Source: Micromonospora alfalfae
GTDB lineage: Bacteria > Actinomycetota > Actinomycetes > Mycobacteriales > Micromonosporaceae
Direction of reading: 5' to 3'
DNA: 64,000 bases
NCBI RefSeq assembly: GCF_022230925.1
Contig: NZ_JAKKFH010000004.1
Location: 241,370-305,369 of the forward strand
Below the pieces are notes generated by a model. It did no database searches. It was not told the DNA's origin and saw nothing but the letters and a program-made list of their open reading frames with translations. Shown here one piece after another: positions 41,578 through 49,315 of the stretch (its first letter is position 1; every line of letters begins with the position of its first letter). A program made the position numbers and the translations under genes.

Positions 41578-42099
41578 TCAGGCCGCGTTGGTTCTGCGCG
41601 GCCCAAGCCGTCGGTTCAGCGTCGCCCTGCTGATACCCGAGCGATCACAAAGGAGAACGTCCGGGACGCCCCCGTTCCGAGCCACCTCGACCACCTCCCA
41701 CAGCTTGCGATCCGCTTCATCCGCCAGCTCACCAGCGCTCACCGCATCCAGGAGCAGCTGCTCCTGGTGCGGGGTCAGTACGGTGACCGGCCGACCCCAT
41801 GGCCGCTTCGGGTCCCTGATGAAGCGTGCGTTCCCGTCGGCGTCGGCGGTGACCACGTTGTGCAGGGGCCGCTCGTCGCGCACGGCCGGCAGCTCGACCG
41901 CCTCAGCCTCGGCTCGACTGTCAAACCACGTCAGGGTGGTCTGGGTGTGGTCGACCTCGGGCCACCAGGGCTTGTCCTCGCTGTGGCGGGTGAAGCGGAC
42001 CGGCGGGTTGACGGTGATGCCTATATAGAGCAGCCGGCCAGTGCGGTCGTAGAACCGGTACAGGCAGGTGGGGACGTCAACCGGTGCTGCACTGGTCAC
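41578..42099 (-). CDS. GIY-YIG nuclease-like protein with C-terminal HTH
   Basis: The 173-residue protein has the GIY-YIG hallmark split as CLYRFYDRTGRLLYIGITVN and a conserved Arg in PPVRFTRH. Its C-terminal part (DVLLCDRSGISRATLNRRLG) looks like a helix-turn-helix. It overlaps the repressor gene by four bases, so both are co-expressed. It might cut invading or its own DNA, or serve as a specificity factor. It could also be a mobile nuclease. Confidence 0.8.
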   Translation of the reverse strand: MTSAAPVDVPTCLYRFYDRTGRLLYIGITVNPPVRFTRHSEDKPWWPEVDHTQTTLTWFDSRAEAEAVELPAVRDERPLHNVVTADADGNARFIRDPKRPWGRPVTVLTPHQEQLLLDAVSAGELADEADRKLWEVVEVARNGGVPDVLLCDRSGISRATLNRRLGPRRTNAA

Positions 42100-42374
42100 T
42101 CCGTCACCTCCACCACCGGCTTAGGGCCCTTGCCGCCGCCCGGCCTGCCTTCGAGGATCTGCTGGATGCGGTTGCGGTGCAGTCCCAGTTCCTTGGCGAT
42201 GTCGGCGTAGCTCATGCCTCGGGTCTTCATCTCCACCACGGCCTCTTGGCGGATCTTCCGTAGCCGCGCCTGCCATCCGGGGACGGCCGCGAGCCGCACC
42301 CCTGCCTGCCTGGCCCGCTCGGCAGGATCGGTGATCTGCTCGACGTCGTCGATGTCGGCCAAAGGATTCTCCAC
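42096..42374 (-). CDS. Helix-turn-helix repressor of the transfer module (KorA-like role)
   Basis: The 92-residue protein has an upstream helical segment (PAERARQAGVRLAAVPGWQA) and a sigma/Hin-type helix-turn-helix (MKTRGMSYADIAKELGLHRN, RIQQILEG). GTG 42374 is preferred, as it leaves the 45-bp operator 34 bases upstream, fitting autorepression. In actinomycete conjugative elements a small Kor protein holds transfer genes off because unchecked TraB is toxic. The divergent operon from 42491 is that transfer module here. Confidence 0.78.
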   Translation of the reverse strand: MENPLADIDDVEQITDPAERARQAGVRLAAVPGWQARLRKIRQEAVVEMKTRGMSYADIAKELGLHRNRIQQILEGRPGGGKGPKPVVEVTE

Positions 42375-42407
42375 TCCGTGATCGTAAGGGGTGCCCTTGC
42401 AGCCATC

Positions 42408-42452
42408 ACTGTAGTGGGTACCTTGACGCTCATGCAAGGTACCCACTACAGT
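42408..42452. promoter_or_regulatory. Operator copy 2: 18-bp perfect inverted repeat between divergent genes
   Basis: ACTGTAGTGGGTACCTTG (42408-42425) is perfectly inverted at 42435-42452 over a 9-base spacer. It stands between the repressor gene and the rightward transfer operon and shares its 13-bp core with 41470-41508. It should control both directions. Confidence 0.85.
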
Positions 42453-42490
42453 CGGAGGGGCCACAGCGAAACGACCCCAGGAGGAACGAG

Positions 42491-42652
42491 ATGGCGAAGG
42501 CCGACAAGCAGGCAGCGATCCAGGAGCACAAGGCGGCCCGCGAGAACCTGGAGCGGGTCAGCAGCAAGATCACGGAGGAGACGCCGGAGTACCTGGCGGC
42601 GAACGACCGCGTCATCGCCGCCGAGAAGAACGTCCCCTGGTACCGCCGCTGA
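42491..42652 (+). CDS. 53-residue charged helical protein, first gene of the transfer operon
   Basis: The protein reads MAKADKQAAIQEHKAARENL, then ITEETPEYLAANDRVIAAEK and ends NVPWYRR. Very similar small proteins occur beside spd/tra genes of actinomycete plasmids and AICEs in my recollection. AGGAGGA stands seven bases upstream of the ATG. Function unknown. Confidence 0.65.
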   Translation: MAKADKQAAIQEHKAARENLERVSSKITEETPEYLAANDRVIAAEKNVPWYRR

Positions 42653-42840
42653 TGGCCTGGGAGGACCGGACCCCGGACGAGAAGAAGCGGGCGCGCACCG
42701 AGGCTCGCCGCTACAAGGCCACCGACGACAACCACACCTACGAGGTCACGACCAGCAAGGGCACACGGCTCACCGCCAGCGGCATCAACTCCGCGAAGGC
42801 CCTCGCCGGCAAGGACGGCACGTACCGCAAGAAGAGCTGA
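42652..42840 (+). CDS. Small basic protein of the transfer operon
   Basis: The 62-residue protein is highly charged (DRTPDEKKRARTEARRYKAT) with a strand-rich centre (DNHTYEVTTSKGTRLTASG). It overlaps the previous stop by one base. It may bind nucleic acid. A small hairpin (42854-42878) follows. Confidence 0.6.
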   Translation: MAWEDRTPDEKKRARTEARRYKATDDNHTYEVTTSKGTRLTASGINSAKALAGKDGTYRKKS

Positions 42841-42923
42841 CGACCTGCGTACCCCGCCCGGGCTGCTGGTCCGGGCGGGCAGCGGAGGCCGCCAAGCAGG
42901 CGACCGAGACCAGGAGGAACGAC

Positions 42924-43016
42924 GTGAGGACGTGCTGGCACTTCTGGCGCTGGCGTCACAAGCACCAGGGCGGGACGCACTGCGTGCCGTGCTGCGTCTA
43001 CCGCCCCTACCGCTGA
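42924..43016 (+). CDS. 30-residue Cys/Trp/His-rich peptide
   Basis: A GTG with AGGAGGAAC just upstream opens a frame reading RTCWHFWRWRHKHQGGTHC then VPCCVYRPYR. The strong ribosome binding site and the C...H...CxxCC pattern support a real metal-binding micro-protein. A terminator follows at 43030. Confidence 0.5.
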   Translation: MRTCWHFWRWRHKHQGGTHCVPCCVYRPYR

Positions 43017-43029
43017 CCACAACGTAGGC

Positions 43030-43067
43030 GGCCCCCGGCCAGGCGATTCCGCCGCCGGCCGGGGGCC
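43030..43067 (+). terminator. Intrinsic terminator with T-tail
   Basis: GGCCCCCGGCC (43030-43040) pairs perfectly with GGCCGGGGGCC (43057-43067), followed by TTT. It separates the short regulatory genes from the spd-tra genes. Confidence 0.75.
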
Positions 43068-43097
43068 TTTAGACCGGACCGCTAGGAGGCCCGACCC

Positions 43098-43328
43098 ATG
43101 CACATGATCCCCGACACCAGCCCGCCCGCGCAGCCCACCGAGTTGTGGCGAGTCGACGTCATCGTCGGCGAGACACGGATCGACAGCGCCTACTTCAGTG
43201 CCACCGACGACGAGGTGGACATGGTCGCCCTCGGGATCGTCGTCGCGCAGGGCGGCGACAGCGGCGACGTCCACCAGTACAGCGACGGCACGAACGGCAT
43301 CTACTACAGCACCGTGGTGGTGAAGTGA
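43098..43328 (+). CDS. Small beta-rich protein of the transfer operon
   Basis: The 76-residue protein (TELWRVDVIVGETRIDSAYF, VALGIVVAQGGDSG) is acidic and strand-rich. AGGAGG stands upstream of the ATG. It is coupled to the next gene by one-base overlap. No family recognised. Confidence 0.55.
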   Translation: MHMIPDTSPPAQPTELWRVDVIVGETRIDSAYFSATDDEVDMVALGIVVAQGGDSGDVHQYSDGTNGIYYSTVVVK

Positions 43329-43480
43329 TGGCCGCCATCGACCGTTTCGTGAAGCGCACCGTCCTGCTGTGCGCCGTCGCCGCCGCGTTCGCCGTCGGCT
43401 ACAACCACACCACCCAGCCGTGTGACATCGGCGCGGCCGGCATGTGCATCACCACCGCCCAGGCTGGGGGTGCGCGATGA
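43328..43480 (+). CDS. 50-residue membrane peptide of the transfer operon
   Basis: One N-terminal hydrophobic helix (VLLCAVAAAFAVGYNH) is followed by an exported tail with two cysteines (QPCDIGAAGMC). It overlaps both neighbours. It is probably a Spd-type spread accessory. Confidence 0.55.
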   Translation: MAAIDRFVKRTVLLCAVAAAFAVGYNHTTQPCDIGAAGMCITTAQAGGAR

Positions 43481-43914
43481 AGGCGTCGCTGATCTCCGGG
43501 CACCTGCTGTGCGCCGTCGCCGGCATCGTGGTGTGGCAGGTCGCCATCCACCTGCCCACCGACCAGCCGGGCGTCGAGCTGATCGCCGCTGGCGTTGTCG
43601 GCCCGCCCCTGTTCGCCGCGATGTCGCTGGGCCTGATCGCCCTCGCGGGCGGCGGGAAGCCGGCCGCAGAGCCGGTGCCTGTACCGCGCCGTGCGGTCGG
43701 CCAGCAGCAGCGAAGGGAGCTGACCCGAAGCCACCCCTCCGACATGCCGATCGGCACCGTCATCACCCTCGCGGCCGTGGTGGCGACGAAGGAGTACCCG
43801 TCCGACCGGCACCCGTGGCCGTGGACCTCCGACGGCGTGGCGTACACCGACGAGTGGGCGGCTGGGCTGCTCACCAACGGTGGATGCGTCCGCACCCCGG
43901 AGGTGGCCCGCTGA
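43477..43914 (+). CDS. Membrane protein of the spread (Spd-like) group
   Basis: The 145-residue protein has two hydrophobic helices (SGHLLCAVAGIVVWQVAIH, LIAAGVVGPPLFAAMSLGLI) and a soluble C-terminal domain with YPSDRHPWPWTSDGVAYTDE. Its place upstream of a TraB-type gene suggests a role in intramycelial spread of the element, as Spd proteins have in Streptomyces plasmids. The assignment rests on context. Confidence 0.6.
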   Translation: MKASLISGHLLCAVAGIVVWQVAIHLPTDQPGVELIAAGVVGPPLFAAMSLGLIALAGGGKPAAEPVPVPRRAVGQQQRRELTRSHPSDMPIGTVITLAAVVATKEYPSDRHPWPWTSDGVAYTDEWAAGLLTNGGCVRTPEVAR

Positions 43915-44243
43915 TGTGCGCCATCAACGGCAAGTGCGGCTGCAACCGGGTCGCCGGCGGCATCTGGGAGTTCGTCCTCGTCGGCGGCGCCCAACTCGTC
44001 TGGTGGCTGGTGAAGCTGCTCGCCCGCGCCGTGCGGCTGCTGTTCGTCGCGCTGCTCGCCGTGTCCATCTGGGCGTCCCCGCGCGGCTGGCGGCTGGCTC
44101 GGCGCGCCTACCGGGCTGGCCGGCACCGCTGGCTGACCCGGCCGGTGGTGCTCGACCAGGTGCCGGTCGCCGCGGTCACCGCCACCACGACCGCCCCCAC
44201 CCTCGCCGACCTGGGCCTGAAGCAGGAGGCCAACGTCCGATGA
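43914..44243 (+). CDS. Spd-like membrane protein with Cys-rich start
   Basis: The 109-residue protein starts CAINGKCGCNRVAGGIWEF, has a long hydrophobic stretch (LVGGAQLVWWLVKLLARAV, LLFVALLAVSIWAS), then a basic part. This plan is frequent for SpdA/SpdB-type proteins near traB in actinomycete elements. It overlaps the following gene by four bases. Confidence 0.65.
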   Translation: MCAINGKCGCNRVAGGIWEFVLVGGAQLVWWLVKLLARAVRLLFVALLAVSIWASPRGWRLARRAYRAGRHRWLTRPVVLDQVPVAAVTATTTAPTLADLGLKQEANVR

Positions 44244-45448
44244 TCACGTTCCGACGCGCCCCCGTGGACCCGGAGCTGGAGCGGGCCCGCGCCGAGGCCA
44301 GCCGCGAGCAGGCCAAGGCCGATCTGGAGCGCGCCCGGCTCCAGGCGCAGATCCAGCGGGAGGAGCAGGCCGCCAACGCCGAGTTCGCCCGCCAGCAGGC
44401 CATCGCTGAAGAGCAGGAGAAGCGTCGCCGCGACACCATCCGTCGCGCGGAGAGGGCCGAGCGGCGCGACCGCAACCGCAAGGCCCGCGCCGAATTCATG
44501 GCGAAGCTGCGCCCCGTTCTACCGCTGCTGCTCATCAACGGCGGCGCGGCGTACGCCCAGGGCGCCTACGCGTACGAGGAAATCGCCCCCGGCCACTGGA
44601 ACGCCCCGTCGAAGGTGGCGTTCGCGTTGGCGTTCTCCGCCGCGCTGGAATCCATCGCCGTGTACGTGCAGTGGCACGCCCACGACGCGCTCATGCTCAA
44701 CGCGCACGCCACCGCCGCATCGTTGCGGCGGGCGTCGTGGGCCATCGCCGGGGTCGTCGGCGCGATCAACTACGCGCACTTCGCCGACGGCATGGCTCCG
44801 ACCGCCGCCGCCGTGGCGTTCGCGCTGCTGTCGCTGCTCAGCCCCTGGCTGTGGGGGTTGCACACCCGCCGCGCCCAGCACCTGCAATTGCTGGCCGAGG
44901 ACGCCAACCTGATCGACGAGGGCGGCGTCGAGTTCTCCCCGCAGCGGCGACGGGCGTTCCCGATCCGGTCGTTCATGGCGAAGCGGTGGTCCATCGACCA
45001 TGGGGAGCGCGACCCGCGCAAAGCGTGGGAGGGCTACAACGCGGAGCGTGAGGCGCGGCGGGTCGAGCGGCAGTTGCGCCGTCACGATGAGGCCGTCAGC
45101 AAGACCGTCCCGACGGGCGTCACTGACCCGTCTGACGGCGACTCGCTGACCGTCATCGTGGACGCCGTCGCACCGTCAGAGGAGGTGCCGTCGGACCGTC
45201 AGCCGACCGCCATCCAGGCCGTCACGGACACCGTCAGGACGACCATCAAGCGGCCCGCCAAGAAGGCGTTAGGCCACCGTCACCTGACGGTCGCCGAGAA
45301 GGTCGCCGCCGCCGTCACGAAGCTCGGCGCCGACGCCACCCTGGCGGCGCTCGTGAAGGAGTCCGGCGTGAGCGAGTCGTCCGTCCTGCGCCACAGGCCC
45401 AAGCCTGTCGCCGCCGTCAACGGCCACGACCACACCAAGGAGGGCTGA
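44240..45448 (+). CDS. SpdB-like (DUF2637-type) membrane protein with coiled-coil and HTH ends
   Basis: The 402-residue protein has a long charged coiled coil (residues 10-85, ELERARAEASREQAKADLER), four hydrophobic segments (about 95-115, 130-150, 165-185, 190-210) and a C-terminal helix-turn-helix-like end (DATLAALVKESGVSESSVLR). DUF2637/SpdB proteins form part of the TraB-dependent transfer and spread apparatus. Its 3' third carries the CCGTCA repeat cluster described separately. Confidence 0.72.
   Translation: MITFRRAPVDPELERARAEASREQAKADLERARLQAQIQREEQAANAEFARQQAIAEEQEKRRRDTIRRAERAERRDRNRKARAEFMAKLRPVLPLLLINGGAAYAQGAYAYEEIAPGHWNAPSKVAFALAFSAALESIAVYVQWHAHDALMLNAHATAASLRRASWAIAGVVGAINYAHFADGMAPTAAAVAFALLSLLSPWLWGLHTRRAQHLQLLAEDANLIDEGGVEFSPQRRRAFPIRSFMAKRWSIDHGERDPRKAWEGYNAEREARRVERQLRRHDEAVSKTVPTGVTDPSDGDSLTVIVDAVAPSEEVPSDRQPTAIQAVTDTVRTTIKRPAKKALGHRHLTVAEKVAAAVTKLGADATLAALVKESGVSESSVLRHRPKPVAAVNGHDHTKEG
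45079..45419 (+). repeat. CCGTCA repeat cluster, candidate cis-acting transfer locus (clt)
   Basis: CCGTCA occurs ten times in 341 bases (45079, 45093, 45150, 45173, 45196, 45219, 45231, 45277, 45312, 45414), plus two inverted copies (TGACGG at 45133 and 45285). The copies fall in all three codon phases of the host gene, so codon preference alone cannot explain them. TraB translocases of Streptomyces bind short repeats in clt loci near traB. This cluster ends about 180 bases upstream of the translocase gene. Confidence 0.5.
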
Positions 45449-45451
45449 GAC

Positions 45452-45601
45452 ATGGCTGAGCAGGACAAGCCGATGAGGGTGCTCGGCGGGAAGCCGTGGA
45501 AGCGGTCCGAATGGGCCGGCACCAGCAGCAACCGACCCACCCCGGCAGGCGGCAAGACCCGTCGGCCCACCGGCCGCACCGTCACCCGAGAGGAGCGCTG
45601 A
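45452..45601 (+). CDS. 49-residue basic linker protein before traB
   Basis: The protein (MAEQDKPMRVLGGKPWKRSE, then GGKTRRPTGRTVTREER) is basic and Gly/Pro-rich, probably disordered. It follows AAGGAGGGCTGAG and its stop overlaps the translocase ATG by one base. It may bind DNA or regulate TraB. Confidence 0.6.
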   Translation: MAEQDKPMRVLGGKPWKRSEWAGTSSNRPTPAGGKTRRPTGRTVTREER

Positions 45602-47328
45602 TGGCCAAGCACACCGTCACCCGCGTCGCGTACCGCTACCTGTCCGGACGGCCCATCGACGGACGCGAGGGGTACCCGTACCGCCGACGTGGTGCGGCCC
45701 GGCTCGCCGGGTGGCAGCGGCAGATGTACCGCGTCGGCGTACCAGCCGCCGCAGGGGTCGTCGCCACGTTCCCCGACCAGGGCCTCACCGCCGCCGGCAG
45801 CGTCGCCGCAGTCGCGCTGTGGCGTGGCCGGCAGCGAGTGGTACAACGTCGGTTCCACGCCGCGTACATCGCGCCCACCCTCGCCGCCGTCACTCCGCCA
45901 CTGGGCATGCAGAACGGGGTGCAGCTGCACGTCGACCCGTCGTTGGGCAACCTCACCCCGCGACTGGCCAAGCCACTGTCACCGGCGGAGGAAGCCCTCC
46001 GCGCGTGGTACGGGCACCGGCTGGAGCCAGTCATTCGCTGGCTGCCGGAGCACCTGCAGCGCGGATTGTGGGCGGTACAGCGCAAGGCCCGCCCGCTAAC
46101 GTCCCGGCTGGAGGTGTTCCGCCGGCCGGCACCCGAGTACGGGCCGCGCATCGAGCTGACCGTCGACACCCCATACCTGACTGGCGATCAGCGGAAGCTC
46201 GTCTCATCCATCATCGGCAGCAAGATCCCCGTGTCAGACCTGGTCGAGTCGTGGGACCAGGTAGGGCCGAAGGTCCGCGCCCGGTGGACCGTGCGCAAGC
46301 GGCCACCGGCGCTGGTGGGCCACGACCAGGTGCTCGCGCACATGCAGCGGCTGTCCGAGTGGGAGTTCTACATCGGCCAGGGCGCGGGGGACAAGCCCGT
46401 GGTCATCTCCCTGCAGGACGACTCCCCGCACATCGCCGCCTCGGCCGGCAGCGGCGCCGGCAAGAGCGTCCTCGCGCAGCTGCTGGCCGTGCAGGTGCTC
46501 GCTCGCGGCGGTCGGGTGACCATCCTCGACCGCAAGGGGTCGCACCGGTGGGCTGTTGGCCTGGCCGGGGTGGACTACTGCACCCGACCTGCGCAAATGC
46601 ACGACGCGCTGATCCGCCTCGCCGCGAAGGCCGACGAGCGAAACACCCTCGCCCTGCACGAGGCGGAGGACTGGGACCCGGGCGAACGTGAGCTGGTCAT
46701 CTGCGAAGAGCTGAACGCCACCATCGGGCAGCTGGTGAACTTCTGGGCCGAGACGCGCGAGAAGAGTGATCCGAAGCGGTCACCGGCGATCTCGGCGCTG
46801 GCTGACCTGCTGTTCATGGGCCGCTCGGCGAAGGTGAACGTGTTCGCGATCGCGCAGATGCTCACCGCCCGCGCCATCGGCGGCCCCGAGGCCCGGGAAA
46901 ACTTCGGCATTCGCTTCCTGGCCCGCTACACCACCAACAACTGGAAGATGCTCGTCCCGGAGGCGTCGATGCCGCGGTCGTCGAGGACCCTCGGCAGGTG
47001 GCAGGTGGTGATCGGCGGGCAGGCCACCGAAGTTCAGGTCGCCTACCTGACCGTGAAGCAGGCTCGGGCGCTGGCTTGTCCCCGGTCCCCGGAGACATTG
47101 CAGGTCAGCGACATATCAAGGTCTGCCGGGGACTTTCTGACCCTGACGGACGCGGTGGACGCCGGAGTGCTCCCGTGGACACGTGAGGCGGCCAAGAAGC
47201 GCCTGCAGCGAAAGGTGGGCAAGGTGCCCACCCCTCGCGGGAAGCAGGGCACTGCCGACCTATATTCGCGGGCCGATCTGGAGGCGTGGGTGATCAGCAG
47301 CACGGCTGATGCGGAGGTTGGTGGATGA
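45601..47328 (+). CDS. traB: TraB/FtsK-SpoIIIE-type conjugative DNA translocase
   Basis: The 575-residue protein has a membrane-proximal N-terminal region (GVPAAAGVVATFPDQGLTAAG, SVAAVALWRGRQ) and Walker A GSGAGKS (283-289). Walker B is ELVICEEL (364-371), with VNVFAIAQMLTARAIGG as the FtsK-type motif after it. A C-terminal winged-helix-like domain (DLYSRADLEAWVISS) could recognise short DNA repeats. Actinomycete elements move double-stranded DNA between mycelia with this single protein and need no relaxase, and none is present here. It is unrelated to phage packaging and marks the element as conjugation-capable. Confidence 0.88.
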   Translation: MAKHTVTRVAYRYLSGRPIDGREGYPYRRRGAARLAGWQRQMYRVGVPAAAGVVATFPDQGLTAAGSVAAVALWRGRQRVVQRRFHAAYIAPTLAAVTPPLGMQNGVQLHVDPSLGNLTPRLAKPLSPAEEALRAWYGHRLEPVIRWLPEHLQRGLWAVQRKARPLTSRLEVFRRPAPEYGPRIELTVDTPYLTGDQRKLVSSIIGSKIPVSDLVESWDQVGPKVRARWTVRKRPPALVGHDQVLAHMQRLSEWEFYIGQGAGDKPVVISLQDDSPHIAASAGSGAGKSVLAQLLAVQVLARGGRVTILDRKGSHRWAVGLAGVDYCTRPAQMHDALIRLAAKADERNTLALHEAEDWDPGERELVICEELNATIGQLVNFWAETREKSDPKRSPAISALADLLFMGRSAKVNVFAIAQMLTARAIGGPEARENFGIRFLARYTTNNWKMLVPEASMPRSSRTLGRWQVVIGGQATEVQVAYLTVKQARALACPRSPETLQVSDISRSAGDFLTLTDAVDAGVLPWTREAAKKRLQRKVGKVPTPRGKQGTADLYSRADLEAWVISSTADAEVGG

Positions 47329-47546
47329 GAGGTGGGTGGGTTGGCTGGCTCATGCTGGTCGTGATCATTCTCTGGTATCCGGCGTCGTGTGTAGCGAAGC
47401 CGCAGCGGGACTGCCGGCGGTGTGAGGGGCGCGGCGTGCACCGGTCGGAATCGGACCCGACGCTGTCCCGGCGCTGCTGGTGGTGCAAGGGGGTCCCGCG
47501 CCGGGACCGGTTCGGCACCAGACTGTGGAACCGGTTCCGTCGGTGA
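47325..47546 (+). CDS. Membrane-anchored zinc-knuckle protein
   Basis: The 73-residue protein has one N-terminal helix (GWLMLVVIILWYPASCVA) and a DnaJ-like CxxCxGxG knuckle (DCRRCEGRGVH) with a second CWWCKG pair, then a basic tail. It overlaps traB by four bases and is probably part of the transfer operon. Similar proteins are common downstream of actinomycete traB genes. Confidence 0.65.
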   Translation: MRGGWVGWLMLVVIILWYPASCVAKPQRDCRRCEGRGVHRSESDPTLSRRCWWCKGVPRRDRFGTRLWNRFRR

Positions 47547-47890
47547 TGATCAGCGGGAGGCGGGCACCCTGGAGCGTCGGGGGGTGCCGCCTCTCGCGCA
47601 TTCACCCTCGACCTACACGGCCCGTATGGTCGGAGTTACGAATAGCGCACACGTAGTAGCGCTCCCAGTACGGATGAACCGGGCAACCAACCCCGAATCC
47701 CACCCGGACCGAACGTATGACGACCGACGCCGCAGGTGCAACTTGCACCCGCCGGTAGCAGGATGGTCACCTCGACACGATCAAGACCACACTAGGGAAC
47801 GCTCCCGCCAGGGATAATCCACCAGGGACAAGCACCACCGTCCGAGTCCCGTTAATCGGACAAGGCACGCACTCGTGGGGGGTGAGGGCC
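47547..47890. other. Intergenic region with a perfect 15-bp palindrome
   Basis: This 344-base gap has no convincing gene. It contains GGTGCAACTTGCACC (47735-47749), a perfect dyad about 140 bases before the next start. It also has relatively AT-rich stretches that may hold the promoter of the secreted-protein gene. A longer plus-strand frame (47422-47817) is not credible. Confidence 0.5.
47735..47749. promoter_or_regulatory. 15-bp palindrome, operator candidate
   Basis: GGTGCAACTTGCACC is a perfect 7-1-7 dyad upstream of the secreted-protein gene. It differs from both other operator families of the element, so a host regulator is possible. Confidence 0.4.
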
Positions 47891-48853
47891 ATGCAGAGCA
47901 GCAACATCCGCCGTCTCATGCTCGGTGCGCTCTTCGGTGCCGCCGCCGCCGTCGCCTTCAGCACACCAGCCCACGCCGACGACGGACCCCAGCGCCCGGG
48001 GGGTGTGCTGGGAGCCGTCGTCGGCGTCGTCGACGAGATCCTGCCCGAACCGTCCGCCGACCCGGAACCGCCGGCTGAGTCTGAGCCGGTGTCGGAGTCC
48101 AGCGACGACCAGGCCGAGCAGGACACGCCTACCGAGCAGGCACCCGTCGCCGACGAACCGGCCGGCGACACCACCCCGGAGCCCACGACCCCGCCGAGCA
48201 ACCCGGTCCGCGACGTCGTCGACAGCATCAAGGACACCGTCGAAGAGGTCGTCGAGGTCGTCGAGGTCATCACCACCCCGCCCGTCGTCGTGACCCCACC
48301 GACGACACCGGTCACCACCCCGGCGCCGACACCGGCCACCCAGCCGACCGTCGACACCGCCCCGGTCACCGACGACACCACGGCCACCGAACCCACCACG
48401 GACACCGTGGTCGAGCCCGCCGCCGAGACGGCACCCGCCGACCTGCCCGTGGTCGGACCCGTCGCCGGCAGCGACACCCTGCTCCCCGGCCTGACCCCCA
48501 CCCAGGCCGGGGACACCCCAGACCGCGGACCGCAGTGCACCAGCGACCGGGGCGGCGACACCACCCCCGATCACGGCCGGGGCGTCGTCCGCACCATCAC
48601 CGACCGGCGCCCCGGACTACCCACCGCCGGACAGCGCGTCCCCAGCAGGCCCTGCCCCGCACCCGCCGGGCCTGACGGCCAAGCCGCCACCGTCGGCTCG
48701 CCGAAACCACCGCCGCCCACCGGTGAGCAACTGGTCGCCCTCACCGCCACCGGCGTCTACAGCGCGCCCGTGCTGCACCGGCTCACCCATCTGCGCGCCC
48801 GCGGTGACCTACCCGCCGGCCGCAACCCGCACATAGAGCCCGGACCTGCCTGA
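47891..48853 (+). CDS. Secreted Pro/Thr/Val-rich protein
   Basis: The 320-residue protein has a signal peptide (LMLGALFGAAAAVAFSTPAH with cleavage expected after AHA), then a long acidic Pro/Thr-rich region (residues 50-200) and a basic C-terminal part with two cysteines. It lacks a sortase signal or membrane anchor. It stands between the transfer genes and the integrase, a place where cargo genes are common. It could act at the cell surface in the lysogen. No family recognised. Confidence 0.65.
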   Translation: MQSSNIRRLMLGALFGAAAAVAFSTPAHADDGPQRPGGVLGAVVGVVDEILPEPSADPEPPAESEPVSESSDDQAEQDTPTEQAPVADEPAGDTTPEPTTPPSNPVRDVVDSIKDTVEEVVEVVEVITTPPVVVTPPTTPVTTPAPTPATQPTVDTAPVTDDTTATEPTTDTVVEPAAETAPADLPVVGPVAGSDTLLPGLTPTQAGDTPDRGPQCTSDRGGDTTPDHGRGVVRTITDRRPGLPTAGQRVPSRPCPAPAGPDGQAATVGSPKPPPPTGEQLVALTATGVYSAPVLHRLTHLRARGDLPAGRNPHIEPGPA

Positions 48854-48979
48854 GTCGTCCCCTGCCCGCAGCGCGAAGCGGGCACGAGCCGGCTCTGGCC
48901 GGCGGGAGGCGGGCATCCGCGACACCCGACCTCCGATCACCTCTCCACCACCAGCACAACCCGATCGGAGCTGAATCCC
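48854..48979. other. Spacer with small hairpin
   Basis: A short dyad (TGCCCGC and GCGGGCA) after the secreted-protein stop may end its transcript. Nothing else is seen. Confidence 0.35.
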
Positions 48980-49312
48980 TTGTCTCGTTACAAGACCTGG
49001 ATGATCACCGGCTGCACAGCTGGATCCGTCAGCGTCGCGCTGTTCATCGGCCTCGCCACGCACGTGTTCCTGACCAACCCGATGCCCAACCCGCGGTTCA
49101 CCGTTCTGGCCGTCCTCGACATCCTGCTGGGAGTGGGCGCCGCCCTGCTCATCATCGGCGGGAAGATGTGCCGTTGGATCAGCGACGACCGTGAGGAGTA
49201 CGGCAACCAGCGCTGGTGGAAGGGCTACAGCGCCGCTGTCGAGGACCTCAAGGGCGATGCCACCGTGCACCAGCTACCCGTGCCGCCCGCCCGCAACGGA
49301 CGGCACGGGTAG
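48980..49312 (+). CDS. Two-helix membrane protein before the integrase
   Basis: The 110-residue protein starts at a TTG nine bases after GGAG and has hydrophobic segments at residues 8-30 and 42-62, then a charged tail. It converges on the integrase gene with three bases between stops. Function unknown. Confidence 0.6.
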   Translation: MSRYKTWMITGCTAGSVSVALFIGLATHVFLTNPMPNPRFTVLAVLDILLGVGAALLIIGGKMCRWISDDREEYGNQRWWKGYSAAVEDLKGDATVHQLPVPPARNGRHG

Positions 49313-49315
49313 GCG

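Noticed and set aside
41579..42028. Plus-strand coding opposite the GIY-YIG gene
   Set aside because: The minus-strand protein has the GIY-YIG motif and an operator-coupled operon; the plus frame is a shadow.
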